Source of the DNA: Chrysoporthe austroafricana
Lineage: Eukaryota; Ascomycota; Sordariomycetes; Diaporthales; Cryphonectriaceae
Assembly (NCBI GenBank): GCA_001051155.2
Contig: JYIP02000002.1
Coordinates: 4,471,583 to 4,535,582, forward strand
DNA length: 64,000 bases
Direction of reading: 5' to 3'
The translations under genes and the position numbers were made by a program. Under the pieces are notes generated by a model that was given only the letters and a program-made list of their open reading frames with translations, ran no database searches and had not been told where the DNA came from. Within the stretch, counting starts at the first letter, position 1; every line of letters starts with the position of its first letter. Shown here one piece after another: positions 12,270 to 22,679 of this stretch.

Positions 12270-12824
12270 GTAACTCGAGGCTCCTCGATGGATAGATGCT
12301 TGATTTTGGGTCTCTATTTATAGGTGCTAGCACTTTCATGTGTGTGTAGCTGTATGTTCGCAATAATGATAAACAAGGTTACCTATCTGCCTCTCTGAAT
12401 TTTCACTCTTCCTGAGCGTCTCAGTGAACAGGTTAGTGAATTGCGCGGATTCATCTCTCATGCTAGCAAGGCTGCTTTCATCCAAATGTATTTTGGCTTG
12501 GAGGTCGCGGCAGGACGATCTGGTGCTTCCCGCCCACTGAGGTCTCTTGTGCCTGGGATATGCTAATTCGTGCTGCGAAAATATGAAATTTCAGCATATA
12601 AATCGCTAATTCTAGGCAAGTAAAGCAACACGATTGAAAAGACGTGCTCTCTTACTCTGACTGGACAGTCTAGTGCTTTATCTTGTTTTATGTTATCAAT
12701 TTGCTATAGGGGTATCTCAATATCATAGCGCGTCTATTCCTTTTCTCGCCATCGAAACAGAGAGCCTCAAGTCAATAGTAGACGCTCTAGTCCGCCGTAA
12801 TGTGGCGCACGTCCATCGACCCAT
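12270..12824. other. Intergenic between convergent genes
   Basis: 555 bases holding the 3' ends of the P450 and the G-patch gene. It is more A+T-rich than the genes beside it. No gene seen. Confidence 0.5.
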
Positions 12825-13520
12825 CTAAGCGCCCTCACCCAGATACTTCTCCAGATCAATCTTCCCAAAGATCTGCTGTTGCAGCTTGTCCGTCCTCTTG
12901 CGATCTTCCGCCGCCATCTTGCGCACCTTCTTCGCATCAAGGAGTTTCGGCTTCTCCTTCTTCTTCACCTGGAAGTCCTTTGGCACGACTACCCCGATTC
13001 CTAGATTGTCGTCCTTCGGCTTGGCCTTGATGGGATACTGAAGACCCTGGCCAGCGGGTCCCAGCCCTGCCCTGGAGTCCGGGTCCCACCCTTGGGACTC
13101 CAGAACTGACAAGCCCATGCGGGATCGAACGAGGGCCGACGGCGGATGTGAATGTGTGAGGCAGACTTGGTGTGCAATCGAGGCCTCATGATGACTGCTC
13201 TTTCCCTCCTCTTGGCGATCGTCTGCCGCCTGAGCTGACGCGATGGGAAGTTTGCAAACCTGGCATACTTCTTCAGCGTCCGCAGGCTCGGTCTTCCTTA
13301 ACTCCTGAGCGTTGTGCTCTGGCTTCTTCAAAACCATACTCAGATAGAAGTTGCTGATCGACTGCCCCTGGGATTCTCCATCTGGTCGACCTGTCGTCAC
13401 GGGATCCTCAGTTGATGCTGGCACGAACTTGATCTCTTTCCGCCTGAGGCCTGAGCCGAAGGGCCTCTTGTGTTGGAGTGGCACATCGTCGAAGCCGTCA
13501 TGCCCGCCATCCTCTGACAT
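12825..13520 (-). CDS. G-patch domain protein
   Basis: Single exon, 231 residues, starting at ATG 13520 (MSEDGGHDGFDDVPLQHK); the longer frame starts with TTG. The N-terminal segment KRPFGSGLRRKEIKFVPAS fits fungal G-patch proteins. A CxxC pair (EVCQVCKLP) lies mid-protein. The core ALVRSRMGLSVLESQGWDP then DSRAGLGPAGQGLQYPIKAK contains the Gly-rich G-patch, which in known proteins binds and stimulates DEAH-box helicases. A Lys-rich helical tail (QVKKKEKPKLLDAKKVRKM) follows. Likely nuclear, in splicing or ribosome biogenesis; the helicase partner cannot be told. It diverges from the SDR gene at 13986. Confidence 0.85.
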   Translation of the reverse strand: MSEDGGHDGFDDVPLQHKRPFGSGLRRKEIKFVPASTEDPVTTGRPDGESQGQSISNFYLSMVLKKPEHNAQELRKTEPADAEEVCQVCKLPIASAQAADDRQEEGKSSHHEASIAHQVCLTHSHPPSALVRSRMGLSVLESQGWDPDSRAGLGPAGQGLQYPIKAKPKDDNLGIGVVVPKDFQVKKKEKPKLLDAKKVRKMAAEDRKRTDKLQQQIFGKIDLEKYLGEGA

Positions 13521-13985
13521 CGCAAAGATCTGGTTCGATAGAGAACTGGCTACCAATGTTTTCCTTTATGACTGCTTTCGTAGGCGACCTAAGAGGTTCA
13601 GGCGGATTTGTTCGTCTTTGCTTTGACGCAGGGGATGAAGTTGAAATCCTGAGAACGGGCTTCTGAGATGAGCCTGGTTCAGCTGAGGTTGGGCGCCACA
13701 CGGCATACTGTAGCGCCACAAGGCTCGGCAGCAGCCGAAGTCGATGCAGGGATCCCATGACCCCTAACAAGGCTCTACTTACCGATACTAAATCCACTGA
13801 CGCAAGCCTTGCCTTGGGAGGACAGACAGCTTGTCTTTTCACGCTGGCAAGCAGTCAGCCCCTTTTCGTCCTCGACAGCGAGGCTCAACCACTCCCTCGC
13901 GATTACAAAAACACGACCACACGACATGCTGCCGTGATCACATTCTTCCTCCCGCCGTCGCCTCCCCACAATCGAATCGTCCACA
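13521..13985. promoter_or_regulatory. Divergent promoter region, G-patch gene and SDR gene
   Basis: 465 bases between two divergent start codons. No gene of its own is seen; the frame from 13757 has no family resemblance and is a shadow of the SDR gene. Confidence 0.45.
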
Positions 13986-15287
13986 ATGCCGCTCCCCTTC
14001 CTCATCAACGTCTTCTACAATGGCTGGCCCGACCACTTCCCCAGCCCCTTGAAGGTCCTGGCCGCAACGTCCGCCGTCGGCAGCGTCGCGCTGCTCAAGC
14101 GCTACTGCAATGGCGCCTTCAACCCCTCCGACCGCAACATGCACGGGCGCGTCGTCATCATGACGGGCGGGACGTCGGGCGTCGGCGCCGAGGTCGCCAC
14201 GGAGCTTGCGAAGCGCGGCGCCCAGCTCGTCCTGCTCACACGCCTGCCGGCCTCGGACCCGTTCCTGGTTGAATACATCGACGACCTGCGCGCGCGGACG
14301 GGGAACCAGATGATCTACACGGAGCAGGTCGACCTGACGGACCTGCTCAGCGTGCGGCAGTTCGCGACGAAGTGGATCGACAATGCCCCGCCGAGGAGGC
14401 TGGACATGATCATACTGTGCGCGGCGACGCTGACGCCGCCCGGGAAGAGGAGGAGCGAGACGAGGGACGGGGTCGAGGAGACGTGGATGGTCAACTACCT
14501 TGCCAATTTCCACCTCCTGGGCATACTGAGCCCGGCGATCAAGGCACAGCCCTTCGACCGAGATGTGCGGATCATCTTCTCGACCTGTTCGAGCTACATC
14601 CGGTCGCCGTCGCTGGAGGACGCCAAGACGCACGCGACCAACAAGAAGAACTGGTCGCCCGGCAGTGCATACGCCAGCAGCAAGCTGGCGCTCATGACGT
14701 TCGCGCAGGCGTTCCAGAAGCATCTGGATTCCTACAAGAGGCCGGACGAGCTGCCCATGAACGCCAAGGTGATCATGGTGGACCCGGGCTTCTCGAAGAC
14801 GCCCGGGATGAGGAGATGGATGACGCGGGGCTCCCTGTGGGGTCTGCTGGTCTATCTGCTGTCCTACGCATTCATATGGTTGTTCCTGAAGCCACCGCTG
14901 ATGGCGGCGCAGTCAATCCTTTTTGCGGCTTTCGATGGCAGCATCATCCGGGACCCGGGTGGCAAGCTTATCAAGGAGTGCATGGAGGTCGACCTGGCGA
15001 GAAAGGATATCAAGGACGAGGAAGTCGCCAAGAAGCTGTGGCTGTCGAGCGATAAGCTCATTGAGACAACAGAGAAACAGGCCGCACTACGGAAAGCTGA
15101 GGAGAAGAAGAGGCGGGAGGAGGCAGAAAACCGGGAAAAGGCAGAGCAGGAGAAGAAACAGAGGGCGGAGGAGATCGAGGTGCTGGTGGATACGATTAAG
15201 AAGGGCAAGGCCAGGGAGGCGGCAGCCGCGGCGAAGAAGGGAAAGGATAAGAAGAAGGGACAGTCTGGGAAGAAGGCTGCCTCATAG
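13986..15287 (+). CDS. Env9-like short-chain dehydrogenase with lysine-rich tail
   Basis: Single exon, 433 residues. The Rossmann motif is TGGTSGVGAEVA near residue 60, and the catalytic motif is YASSK (SAYASSKLALMTFA). A membrane segment (LWGLLVYLLSYAFIWLFL) follows the catalytic domain. The last 80 residues are a charged helix of Lys, Arg, Glu and Ala (EEKKRREEAENREKAEQEKK), ending in a run of lysines. The architecture resembles the fungal retinol-dehydrogenase-like SDRs related to yeast Env9, a lipid-droplet and vacuole-morphology protein. NADP(H) preference is likely from the family; the substrate is unknown. ATG 13986 has a good context (CACAATGCC). Confidence 0.85.
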   Translation: MPLPFLINVFYNGWPDHFPSPLKVLAATSAVGSVALLKRYCNGAFNPSDRNMHGRVVIMTGGTSGVGAEVATELAKRGAQLVLLTRLPASDPFLVEYIDDLRARTGNQMIYTEQVDLTDLLSVRQFATKWIDNAPPRRLDMIILCAATLTPPGKRRSETRDGVEETWMVNYLANFHLLGILSPAIKAQPFDRDVRIIFSTCSSYIRSPSLEDAKTHATNKKNWSPGSAYASSKLALMTFAQAFQKHLDSYKRPDELPMNAKVIMVDPGFSKTPGMRRWMTRGSLWGLLVYLLSYAFIWLFLKPPLMAAQSILFAAFDGSIIRDPGGKLIKECMEVDLARKDIKDEEVAKKLWLSSDKLIETTEKQAALRKAEEKKRREEAENREKAEQEKKQRAEEIEVLVDTIKKGKAREAAAAAKKGKDKKKGQSGKKAAS

Positions 15288-15730
15288 CCTTGCATGATAG
15301 AATGACACCGGCGAGCGGGTCTGAATATGCCTCGTCACAACCGAGCGGAAGGATAGTCCACAGCTGCGCCATTCGTGATAAGACGTATTTGAATCATATC
15401 CTCAAGGATTTTCCTCTAAAGCGACAGAGGATCAGTAACTTCTCCCAGTGCAAGGTCCCGCCCCAAGGCAGTGGAAACTGGCAGATTTAGGGCCCTGCTA
15501 CACCTCGGCCTGGCTATCACAATTGCGGGGCTACTGAGTATTTAGCAGCGAACATCCTCCACGGCAACTGATCAATACGGTTATGACGAATGACTATTCA
15601 AAAGTAACTTTATGTACAGACCAAAACCCAGATCTCATCCTGATTTTGCAAGCAGGTGGCTGAGAAAAAAATTGCTCATCTAACCTTACCTTCCAACAAC
15701 TTACACTGACTTGGGCCCGTCTCTCTCTCA
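15288..15730. other. Intergenic
   Basis: 443 bases downstream of the SDR gene; nothing recognisable. Confidence 0.5.
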
Positions 15731-16009
15731 ATGTCACGTCCGCCACAGCCTCCCGGCACCACAGCACCAGTGCTCATACCGCAGCAGCTGCTATCGCCAC
15801 TCCAAGCGGCGTGGGAGAGGCACGTTCCAGCAGCGCCGCCCCACGACGCAGCAGTATGCCATCCGGTGTTCTTCACGCCGCGGCTGATGAGACCGTCCCT
15901 GCAGGCGGGCATACAAGCGCCCCCGAACCTCGGGATGAGCCCGGTGGCGCACGGCTATGTGTATCAGAACGGACAGCAGAAGGCGACAACAGGCATGCCC
16001 AGGTTATGA
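15731..16009 (+). CDS. Possible small proline-rich protein
   Basis: An ATG-initiated frame of 92 residues (MSRPPQPPGTTAPVLIPQQL...) with a CT-rich leader just upstream (TCTCTCTCAATGTC), as in many fungal 5' regions. It is rich in Pro, Ala and Gln, with no signal peptide, membrane segment or known motif. It could be a real small gene or chance; family evidence is absent. Confidence 0.25.
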   Translation: MSRPPQPPGTTAPVLIPQQLLSPLQAAWERHVPAAPPHDAAVCHPVFFTPRLMRPSLQAGIQAPPNLGMSPVAHGYVYQNGQQKATTGMPRL

Positions 16010-16623
16010 TGGCGGCTACCAGGTGAACTTTTTTCGCGCAGGGAGCCGGCGTGGGTTGGGACTGAGCGGGGCGTTTGAGGAGCGAGGGGCACTGGTATAT
16101 GCTTTTTGGAAAGCTGCAACGGCGGGATGCGAGGATGGACTACAGATGGAGAAGAGTGTTTCTCAGCCGAAGAAAAGTAAGGCACATCTGTTTTCGTAAT
16201 GGCATAGCTGGCGCCAAACTTTTGGAGTGTATCGGAATGGCGGAATGGTGGCCATGAGTGCGACTTGTCCTCCGGGAGGAAGTCTATCAATCACGTCTTG
16301 AACAGAGCGTAGTCATATAATCCAATTTCCATTCCTCGAAGACGAACCCCCATCTCAGGTATCTCTACAACAAGAACAGCTTACACTAGTCGCCCTCATG
16401 CTAATCATTCCACCAACATAACCACTCAACGGGGTAACACAATGATTCAAACGAAATTTGCGATTCATAAGAGCCCACCCCGAACGCCAGCCAACAGCCC
16501 AAGATCAGAACGCGCCCAGCCAATCATGCCTTCTCAGCTCACAATGAGGACAGCAAGCGCCGCCGCAAGCGCGATGAGCGCGAAGACCAGTATCATCAAG
16601 CCCACTACTCCGCCACCAGACTT
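16010..16623. other. Intergenic, 3' side of the VAMP7-like gene
   Basis: About 600 bases; no gene seen. Confidence 0.45.
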
Positions 16624-17409
16624 CTAGCCGGCCTTGACGGCAATCACAATCGCCAGGATGATCAAGATGAGCACCAGCGCCAGCAGCCCCATCAGCTTGA
16701 CATTCTTCCACCACATCTGCCTCTTGAGGCCCCTGCTCCTCACGCGGAACTCCCTCGCCGAGCCGCCCAGGCGGTCCGTCTTGTCGACCAGCAGATCAAT
16801 CCTCTCGCCGCGCTCCAGCAGACCCTCGATGTTCCGCGTCATGATCCCCCGCACGTCGTCAATTTCCCTCTGCGCATTCGTGATCGCATCGTCCCTCCCG
16901 CCGCTCGTGGTGCCGTAGTCGACCATCAGGTTCTTCAGCTCGGCGTTGAAGGAACCCGCGCCGTAGTTGGGCATGTCGGCAAAGTCGGACGAGCCCACCG
17001 GGAACTGCGCGAAGAAGCGCTTGCGGATCTCGAGGAGGAAGCCGAACGGCACGCGGCGGCCGAGAGAGGCCTCGGCGATCACGAGGAACGTCAGCCCGCC
17101 CGCGGAGGCGGAGTCATGCTCAGAGGGGGCCTCGGAGATGTAGTGGATGTGGTAGTTGCCGTGGGTGTAGGTGAGCTTCTGCGGCGTGTCGTGCTTGATC
17201 TTAGGCAGGATGAGGGAGGCGAGGGAGGAGGTCTGCGAGGAGGCGGAGGTGGTGCACTCGGAGAGAATGGTGCTATTGTGAGCTATGCAGGAGCTGGGGG
17301 AGAGGCGTATGTCAGTACTGGTTGTCCCGGTCTGGTAAGTTGTTACTTGGTGGGAGAGGCACTGGTCTTACTATAGCAACGGCGTTGCCGGAGTCGATGA
17401 GGAAGCCAT
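16624..17409 (-). CDS. nyv1: R-SNARE of the VAMP7/Nyv1 type
   Basis: Exons 17372-17409 and 16624-17293 (intron GTAAGA...CCCAG) give 235 residues. It begins MASSSTPATPLLYSCIAHNS and has a longin domain (LTYTHGNYHIHYISEAP, LTFLVIAEASLGRRVPFGFL). The R-SNARE helix is IDDVRGIMTRNIEGLLERGE followed by RIDLLVDKT, with the zero-layer Arg in LERGER. It ends in a hydrophobic tail anchor (VKLMGLLALVLILIILAIVI) and a short AVKAG. In fungi this is the vacuolar R-SNARE that pairs with Vam3, Vti1 and Vam7. The splice joins TA to C, recreating the Tyr of LLYSC that VAMP7 proteins carry. It diverges from SUV3. Confidence 0.9.
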
Positions 17410-17867
17410 TATCGCAACCGAATGCCGCAAGGCGTGGCAATTGATATTGACGATTGATTTGGACGGTCGATGAAGATTTCGATAGATGAAGCGGCGGGAC
17501 TACGGGAGGTTAAGAATGTCCGGATCGTTGCGTTGTTGTGCCAAGGTGCTCAGCAACGGAGAAGGTTCAAGCCATGGCCTGTTCTAACAGCCGTCACTGA
17601 GGAGCCACAGGGATGTCGATGCTTGATGACGACTGCTGACAGCACATATGCATCCCTGCTGGAGAGGCGTGGGTCGCTAGGCGACCGCTGGAGCGGCAGG
17701 CAAGTTGCCGCAGGAGAAGGAAAAAAAAAAAAGTTCTTGGGGCACAAGTGCGAGTCCAAAGTCGCGGTCGACTCGCGGTCGGTCGTGCATACACGCGCCG
17801 ACTTAGTATCCTACCCTCGCTTCTCTTTTTATCACTATGTCCTCAGTGGCCTTGCTATATTGCGGCC
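17410..17867. promoter_or_regulatory. Divergent promoter region, NYV1-like gene and SUV3
   Basis: 458 bases between divergent starts, including an A12 run at about 17722-17733. No gene seen. Confidence 0.45.
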
Positions 17868-20350
17868 ATGAAGTCCATATGGAGAACTGCTTGGGCACTT
17901 GAACGACGATCTCCTGCACTTCTCCCGACCGTCTCTGCTGCTAATGTTCCTGGGATACGGAGACACAGATCAGTCACAATCACACGTCGAGACTCGGGTA
18001 GATCGTATGATGTGAGTGCTCCTCTGATTCTTCCAAAGGACTGATTTCTGCGTCTTCAAGTTATGCTGACAGTCTGCAGTTGGGCAACCGCTCTGGCCTA
18101 CCCTCGTACTCGATCCTCCAAGATCTCAAAGAAAGCCTCGAGTCGCAAGCACAAAAAGATGCGTCCGCCGAGTCGAAACCGAAAACTCCTCAGCGCCGCC
18201 CCAATGCGGAGGGCGACAAGCGATATGGGTTATTCAAGCGGCTAGTCGAGGCTCGTTTCGAGTGGATGCTGCGGAGTAGCGACTTTAGGGAACTGCGACC
18301 TCTAGGCGTTCGAAGCAAAGCCGATCTGAATAAGGAGGCGCACTTGTTCCGGGCTATCATCGACAGAGCTTTCGAGTTAGCCTCACGGTCCGGGTCGACG
18401 GGGAGACAGCAGAACCCCTACTTCTGGAGCTGGCGCAATGCCTTCGTTCGCGGCGATACGAAGGCCTTGCACACGGAGATCAAGTACTCCTTCACTAGTT
18501 TCATAGTCAGGCAGCACTTGTCCAAGGACGCCATTGCTTGCCATGAGAGACTCGCCGACTTTCGCTTTCCTCACGAGTGGTTCCCGGCCACGAGGACCAT
18601 GCAGCGGAAGATTCACCTGCACGTCGGGCCGACGAATTCGGGCAAGACCTACAACGCTCTCAAAGCCTTGGAGGAGTCGAAGACGGGTATCTACGCCGGA
18701 CCCCTGCGATTATTGGCCCATGAGACCTACATGCGCTTCAAGGCCAAAGGGAAGCGCTGTGCCCTGGTCACCGGAGAGGAACAGAGGATCCCCGAGGGAG
18801 ACGATAGCTACTTCGCCAGCTGCACCGTCGAGATGACGCCTCTGAACCAGCGGGTCGACGTCGCTGTCATTGATGAGATCCAGATGATCGGTGATGATCA
18901 GCGAGGATGGGCTTGGACACAAGCTCTGCTCGGCGTTCAGGCGAAGGAGGTCCACCTGTGTGGCGAAGAACGGGCGGTTCCCCTCATCGAGGCCATCTGC
19001 GCCAAGATGGGTGATGATGTTATTGTGCACCGGTATAAGCGGTTGAATGCCTTGCAGCCCATGCAAGAAGGCCTCGGAGGCAAGTTCGAAAACCTCAGGA
19101 AGGGCGACGCCGTTGTATCATTTTCGAGAATCAACCTTCATACACTGAAGGCCGGTATCGAGCAGGCCACCGGAAAGAAGTGCGCCATCGTCTACGGTGC
19201 ATTACCTCCCGAAAGCAGAGCCCAGCAGGCGGCTCTGTTCAACGACCCGAACAACGACTACGATTTCCTTGCCGCAAGCGATGCTATCGGCATGGGGCTG
19301 AACCTCGAGATCAGGCGAGTAGTCTTCGAGGCCGTGACCAAGCACGACGGTATCAAAATCCGAGGCCTGACTATACCAGAGCTGAAGCAGATCGGAGGCC
19401 GCGCAGGACGGTTCAGAACTGCAGCACAAAGCATGCAGGCTGCGCCTGAGACGCCAACTGCAGGCGTCTCGGATACAGGCTTGGCCGTGATGTCACCGAA
19501 ATTAAGCCCGGATTCGAGAAAGGGACAGCCCGGATTCGTCACTACATTAGAGAACGAAGATTTGGACATCGTCCATGGGTCTTTCCACCAAGAAGCCGAG
19601 CCGCTCGAAACGGCTGGCCTGTTCCCACCATCCTTTATCGTCGAGAAATTCGCATCATACTTCCCAGCGGGCACGCCATTCTCCTTCATACTCCTCCGGC
19701 TGCGAGATATCGCCCGGCTTCCAGCTCGTTTTCACTTGTGTTCGTTCAGGGACAATATAGAGATCGCCACGATTATTCAGCCATTTCCCCTGAGCACCCA
19801 CGACCGGTGCATCTTTCTCGTCGCACCCATAACGCTCAAAGACGTCGGCATGGCTGATATCGTCAGGGCAATGGCGAAGCGCGTTGCCAACAACGAGAGC
19901 GGTCATCTCCTCGACATTCACGAGATCAACCTCGAGATCCTAGATTACTCCCAGCGCACCTACCCGAAGGGACCTGTTGAATACCTCAAGCACCTTGAGT
20001 CCCTGCACAAAGCCCTGACCTTGTACCTATGGCTGAGCTACCGATACGCGGGCATCTTCCAGAGCCAGACCCTCGCCTTCCACGTCAAGGGGCTGGTGGA
20101 GGCAAAGATCAACGAGTACCTCGAAACCCTTGACTACTCGCCGCAGGCCAGAAAGCAGCGTATTGCGGACCAGCGGAGAGCTGTGTCCAGGCAGCGCCAC
20201 AAGACGGAGCAGGTGTTTAGAGACGAGGCGGAGGAGAAGCCGCAGAGCCGAAAGCCGAAGGTGTGGGCCGAGGAGGGCCATGACGAATCGCTCCTTGCTG
20301 GCTTTGGCGAGTCAGAGGGCATGCCGCCGGCGTCGAGTACCAGCCCTTGA
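17868..20350 (+). CDS. suv3: Mitochondrial ATP-dependent RNA helicase Suv3
   Basis: Exons 17868-18011 and 18080-20350 (intron GTGAGT...GCAG, branch GCTGAC) give 804 residues. The N-terminus MKSIWRTAWALERRSPALL is basic and hydroxylated, as in a mitochondrial presequence. Helicase motifs in order: VGPTNSGKTYNAL (I), YAGPLRLLAHE (Ia), DEIQM (II), VVSFSRINLH, AIVYGALPPESRAQQA, SDAIGMGLNL (V), QIGGRAGRF (VI). The C-terminal region LKHLESLHKALTLYLWLSYR fits the Suv3 C-terminal domain. Suv3 unwinds RNA for the matrix exoribonuclease (Dss1 in yeast) in the degradosome. The tail after residue 700 is charged and probably disordered. ATG 17868 is the only start that gives a presequence. Confidence 0.93.
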
Positions 20351-21314
20351 AAGGGCAGAGATGGCTGCAGGCACGGCCTGGCGGACATTGTAGATAGAGG
20401 GACGGCCCGACCTGCCACAGCGATAGCAGTCACATCATGTCTGTAACCCACAGGGGCGGCCTCGAGGTCAGTGTAACGAGATGGAGAGCGAGGTGACCTA
20501 TATCCTGGGTAGTACTGCGGACTCGCCTATTTGGATCCTTCGCATCAGAGGCGTTGTGGACAAGACGGTATGATCTCGCGCATGTCCACCCACTCCACGA
20601 GGTGAGCGGGCCGTATCTAGGACGGACGATCATGGCATTGGTAGATTATTGGGAGCTGTAGAAACGCTTCATGAAGTGTATATGCCACAATCCATCTCAC
20701 AATTCACAAGACGATCTCGGGGTCGACGTCCGAATGGTCTGAGGAGAGAGTCGAAATCCTGCCTCACTCACTACGAACAACTCCATCTCAAATCTCTATT
20801 TTGTAGTTGACTGAAGCGTATGTTCCTCCCTCTGCAATGGTTTGTTCCCTAAGCGCGTCGTAGCCGCAAGCCAGCGCGGAGGCAGCGTTGGCTCTGGATG
20901 GCCCCAGCCTTAAACAAAATGTAGTCATTTATTTGTTGAGCACTGAAGTTCGAGGCTTGGAAAGACTTGACACGATGATTATATACTATAGTAATAGCAG
21001 TGGCTGCTATAGTGAAGCATGCTAAGCCCTACTCGATGTTCTTTCGCCTGGTTGAGGGTGGGGGAGGGGTCGGGCTTCTTAGTACTATGTAAGTACATCA
21101 GTACGACGCGTATGCAACGCGCCTGCCTAAACTTTTTGGTGGGGCGAGTTTAAGCAGTATGAGATCATTGGCAACCCCACTACGGGCTGCTCAGTAAGAC
21201 AGTCAGTAGTAATTCAGTTCTAAGCTGCCTTCACCTTGGAGACTTCGCATCCTTTCCTCCCAGCAACAGGAACACCGCACTCCTTGGGCTGCTGCACACG
21301 TCAAAACCATCACC
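20351..21314. other. Intergenic, SUV3 3' and UCH 5' region
   Basis: 964 bases. No frame resembles a protein family. Confidence 0.5.
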
Positions 21315-22162
21315 ATGGCGGAGACCACGTCCGACACGGGCAGGATCGCCTTCATCCCCCTCGAGGCCAACCCGGAGCTGATGACCAACCTGCTCCACAC
21401 GCTCGGCCTCAGCCCCGAACTCGCGATGCACGACGTCTACAGCCTCACGGACCGCGACCTGCTCAGCTTCATCCCCGGGCCCGCCCACGCGCTGCTTCTC
21501 GTGTTCCCCGTCAACGCGGCCTACTCGAGCCACCGCCTCGCCGAGGACGCCACGCTGCCCGAGTACAACGGCAAGGGCGAGAACGAGCCCGTCGTGTGGT
21601 TCAAGCAGACGATCCGCAATGCGTGTGGCCTCATGGGACTGCTGCACGCGGTGGCGAATGGCAGCGCGAGGGGCAAAATTGGTGAGTTGGCCGTGGCATC
21701 ATGGCCCTTCCTCATCCCTTCGGCCCCACCGGCTGCCATCCTGATCTTCTCCCTTACCCCCTCTGCCTCCTCCCGCTGATGTGTCCTGCAGCGCCCGACT
21801 CGGACCTAGACAAGCTCCTGAAAGAGGCCATCCCTCTCGACCCGATGGCACGGACAAGGCTTCTCGAGACATCCCAATCTCTTGCCCGTGCGCACTACTC
21901 CGCCGCCAGCCAGGGAGATACGGCAGCCCCCCAGGCCACCGACGATGTGGACCTGCACTATGTCTGCTTTGTCAAGACCGACGACGGGACGCTGTGGGAG
22001 CTCGATGGCGGCCGGAAGGGGCCTCTGGACCGCGGCAAGCTCGAGCGGGACGAGGACGTACTCAGCGAGAAGGCTCTGACCCTCGGCCCGCGGCGCTTCT
22101 TCGAATGGGGCGGTGAGGACATTCGTTTCAACGCCGTTGCGTTGGCAAAGAACCTGGAGTAG
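21315..22162 (+). CDS. yuh1: Ubiquitin C-terminal hydrolase (UCH-L3/Yuh1 family, peptidase C12)
   Basis: Exons 21315-21681 and 21792-22162 (110-base intron, GTGAGT...TGCAG) give 245 residues, the normal UCH size. The catalytic set is complete: oxyanion Gln98 and nucleophile Cys104 in KQTIRNACGLMGLLHA, His178 in DVDLHYVCFV, Asp194 in LWELDGGRKGP. A cross-over loop lies between residues 150 and 175. The enzyme removes small adducts from the ubiquitin C-terminus and processes ubiquitin or Rub1 precursors. The loop between Cys and His is Ala- and Gln-rich. Start context CACCATGGCG is strong. Confidence 0.93.
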
Positions 22163-22679
22163 CGGACCCGGACTGTGAGTCCCGAGGGGTCACCTCGCAG
22201 ACTATTACTGATCGTGATCGAGGGCCACATTCGTCACGTCGATATGGCCGAGAACTACGATAATGACCCAGATTCTGCAATGCGAAACCTGAATGGTGCA
22301 CGGCGTGTGCGAGGCGTATATGGTATTGAGCACCCACTTGGCTGGACAGTTCACAATGCTGCTCTGCCTATGTCGTCGTCCTGGGCCTTGGGACCGGGCT
22401 CTGCCGCTTGCACTTTGACCCTGTGCCACTGCGGATTGTTCCTCGAGAACGTCTCTTGCAACGTGAGACGGCTGGTTGTGGACGACGTAGGAAGCTGAAG
22501 AGATTGACACTGCTACAGTTCGTCCCGGTCCAGGCATGCCTTACAATGACATATAGAGAGGCCACATTCAGCATAAAGCTAGATACGAGAGTGCAGATCC
22601 AAGTACATGTCCTTGACACTTATTTGACCTCGGTTTTGAAACTTTACATGCAGTGACCTTCTAACCTGTATCGTCTGCT
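22163..22679. other. Intergenic between convergent genes
   Basis: 517 bases between the stops of the UCH gene and PDX3; nothing beyond 3' regions is seen. Confidence 0.5.

Noticed and set aside
13938..14723. Minus-strand frame of 261 residues opposite the Env9-like SDR
   Set aside because: Arg-rich shadow in a G+C-rich gene; the plus strand has clear SDR motifs.
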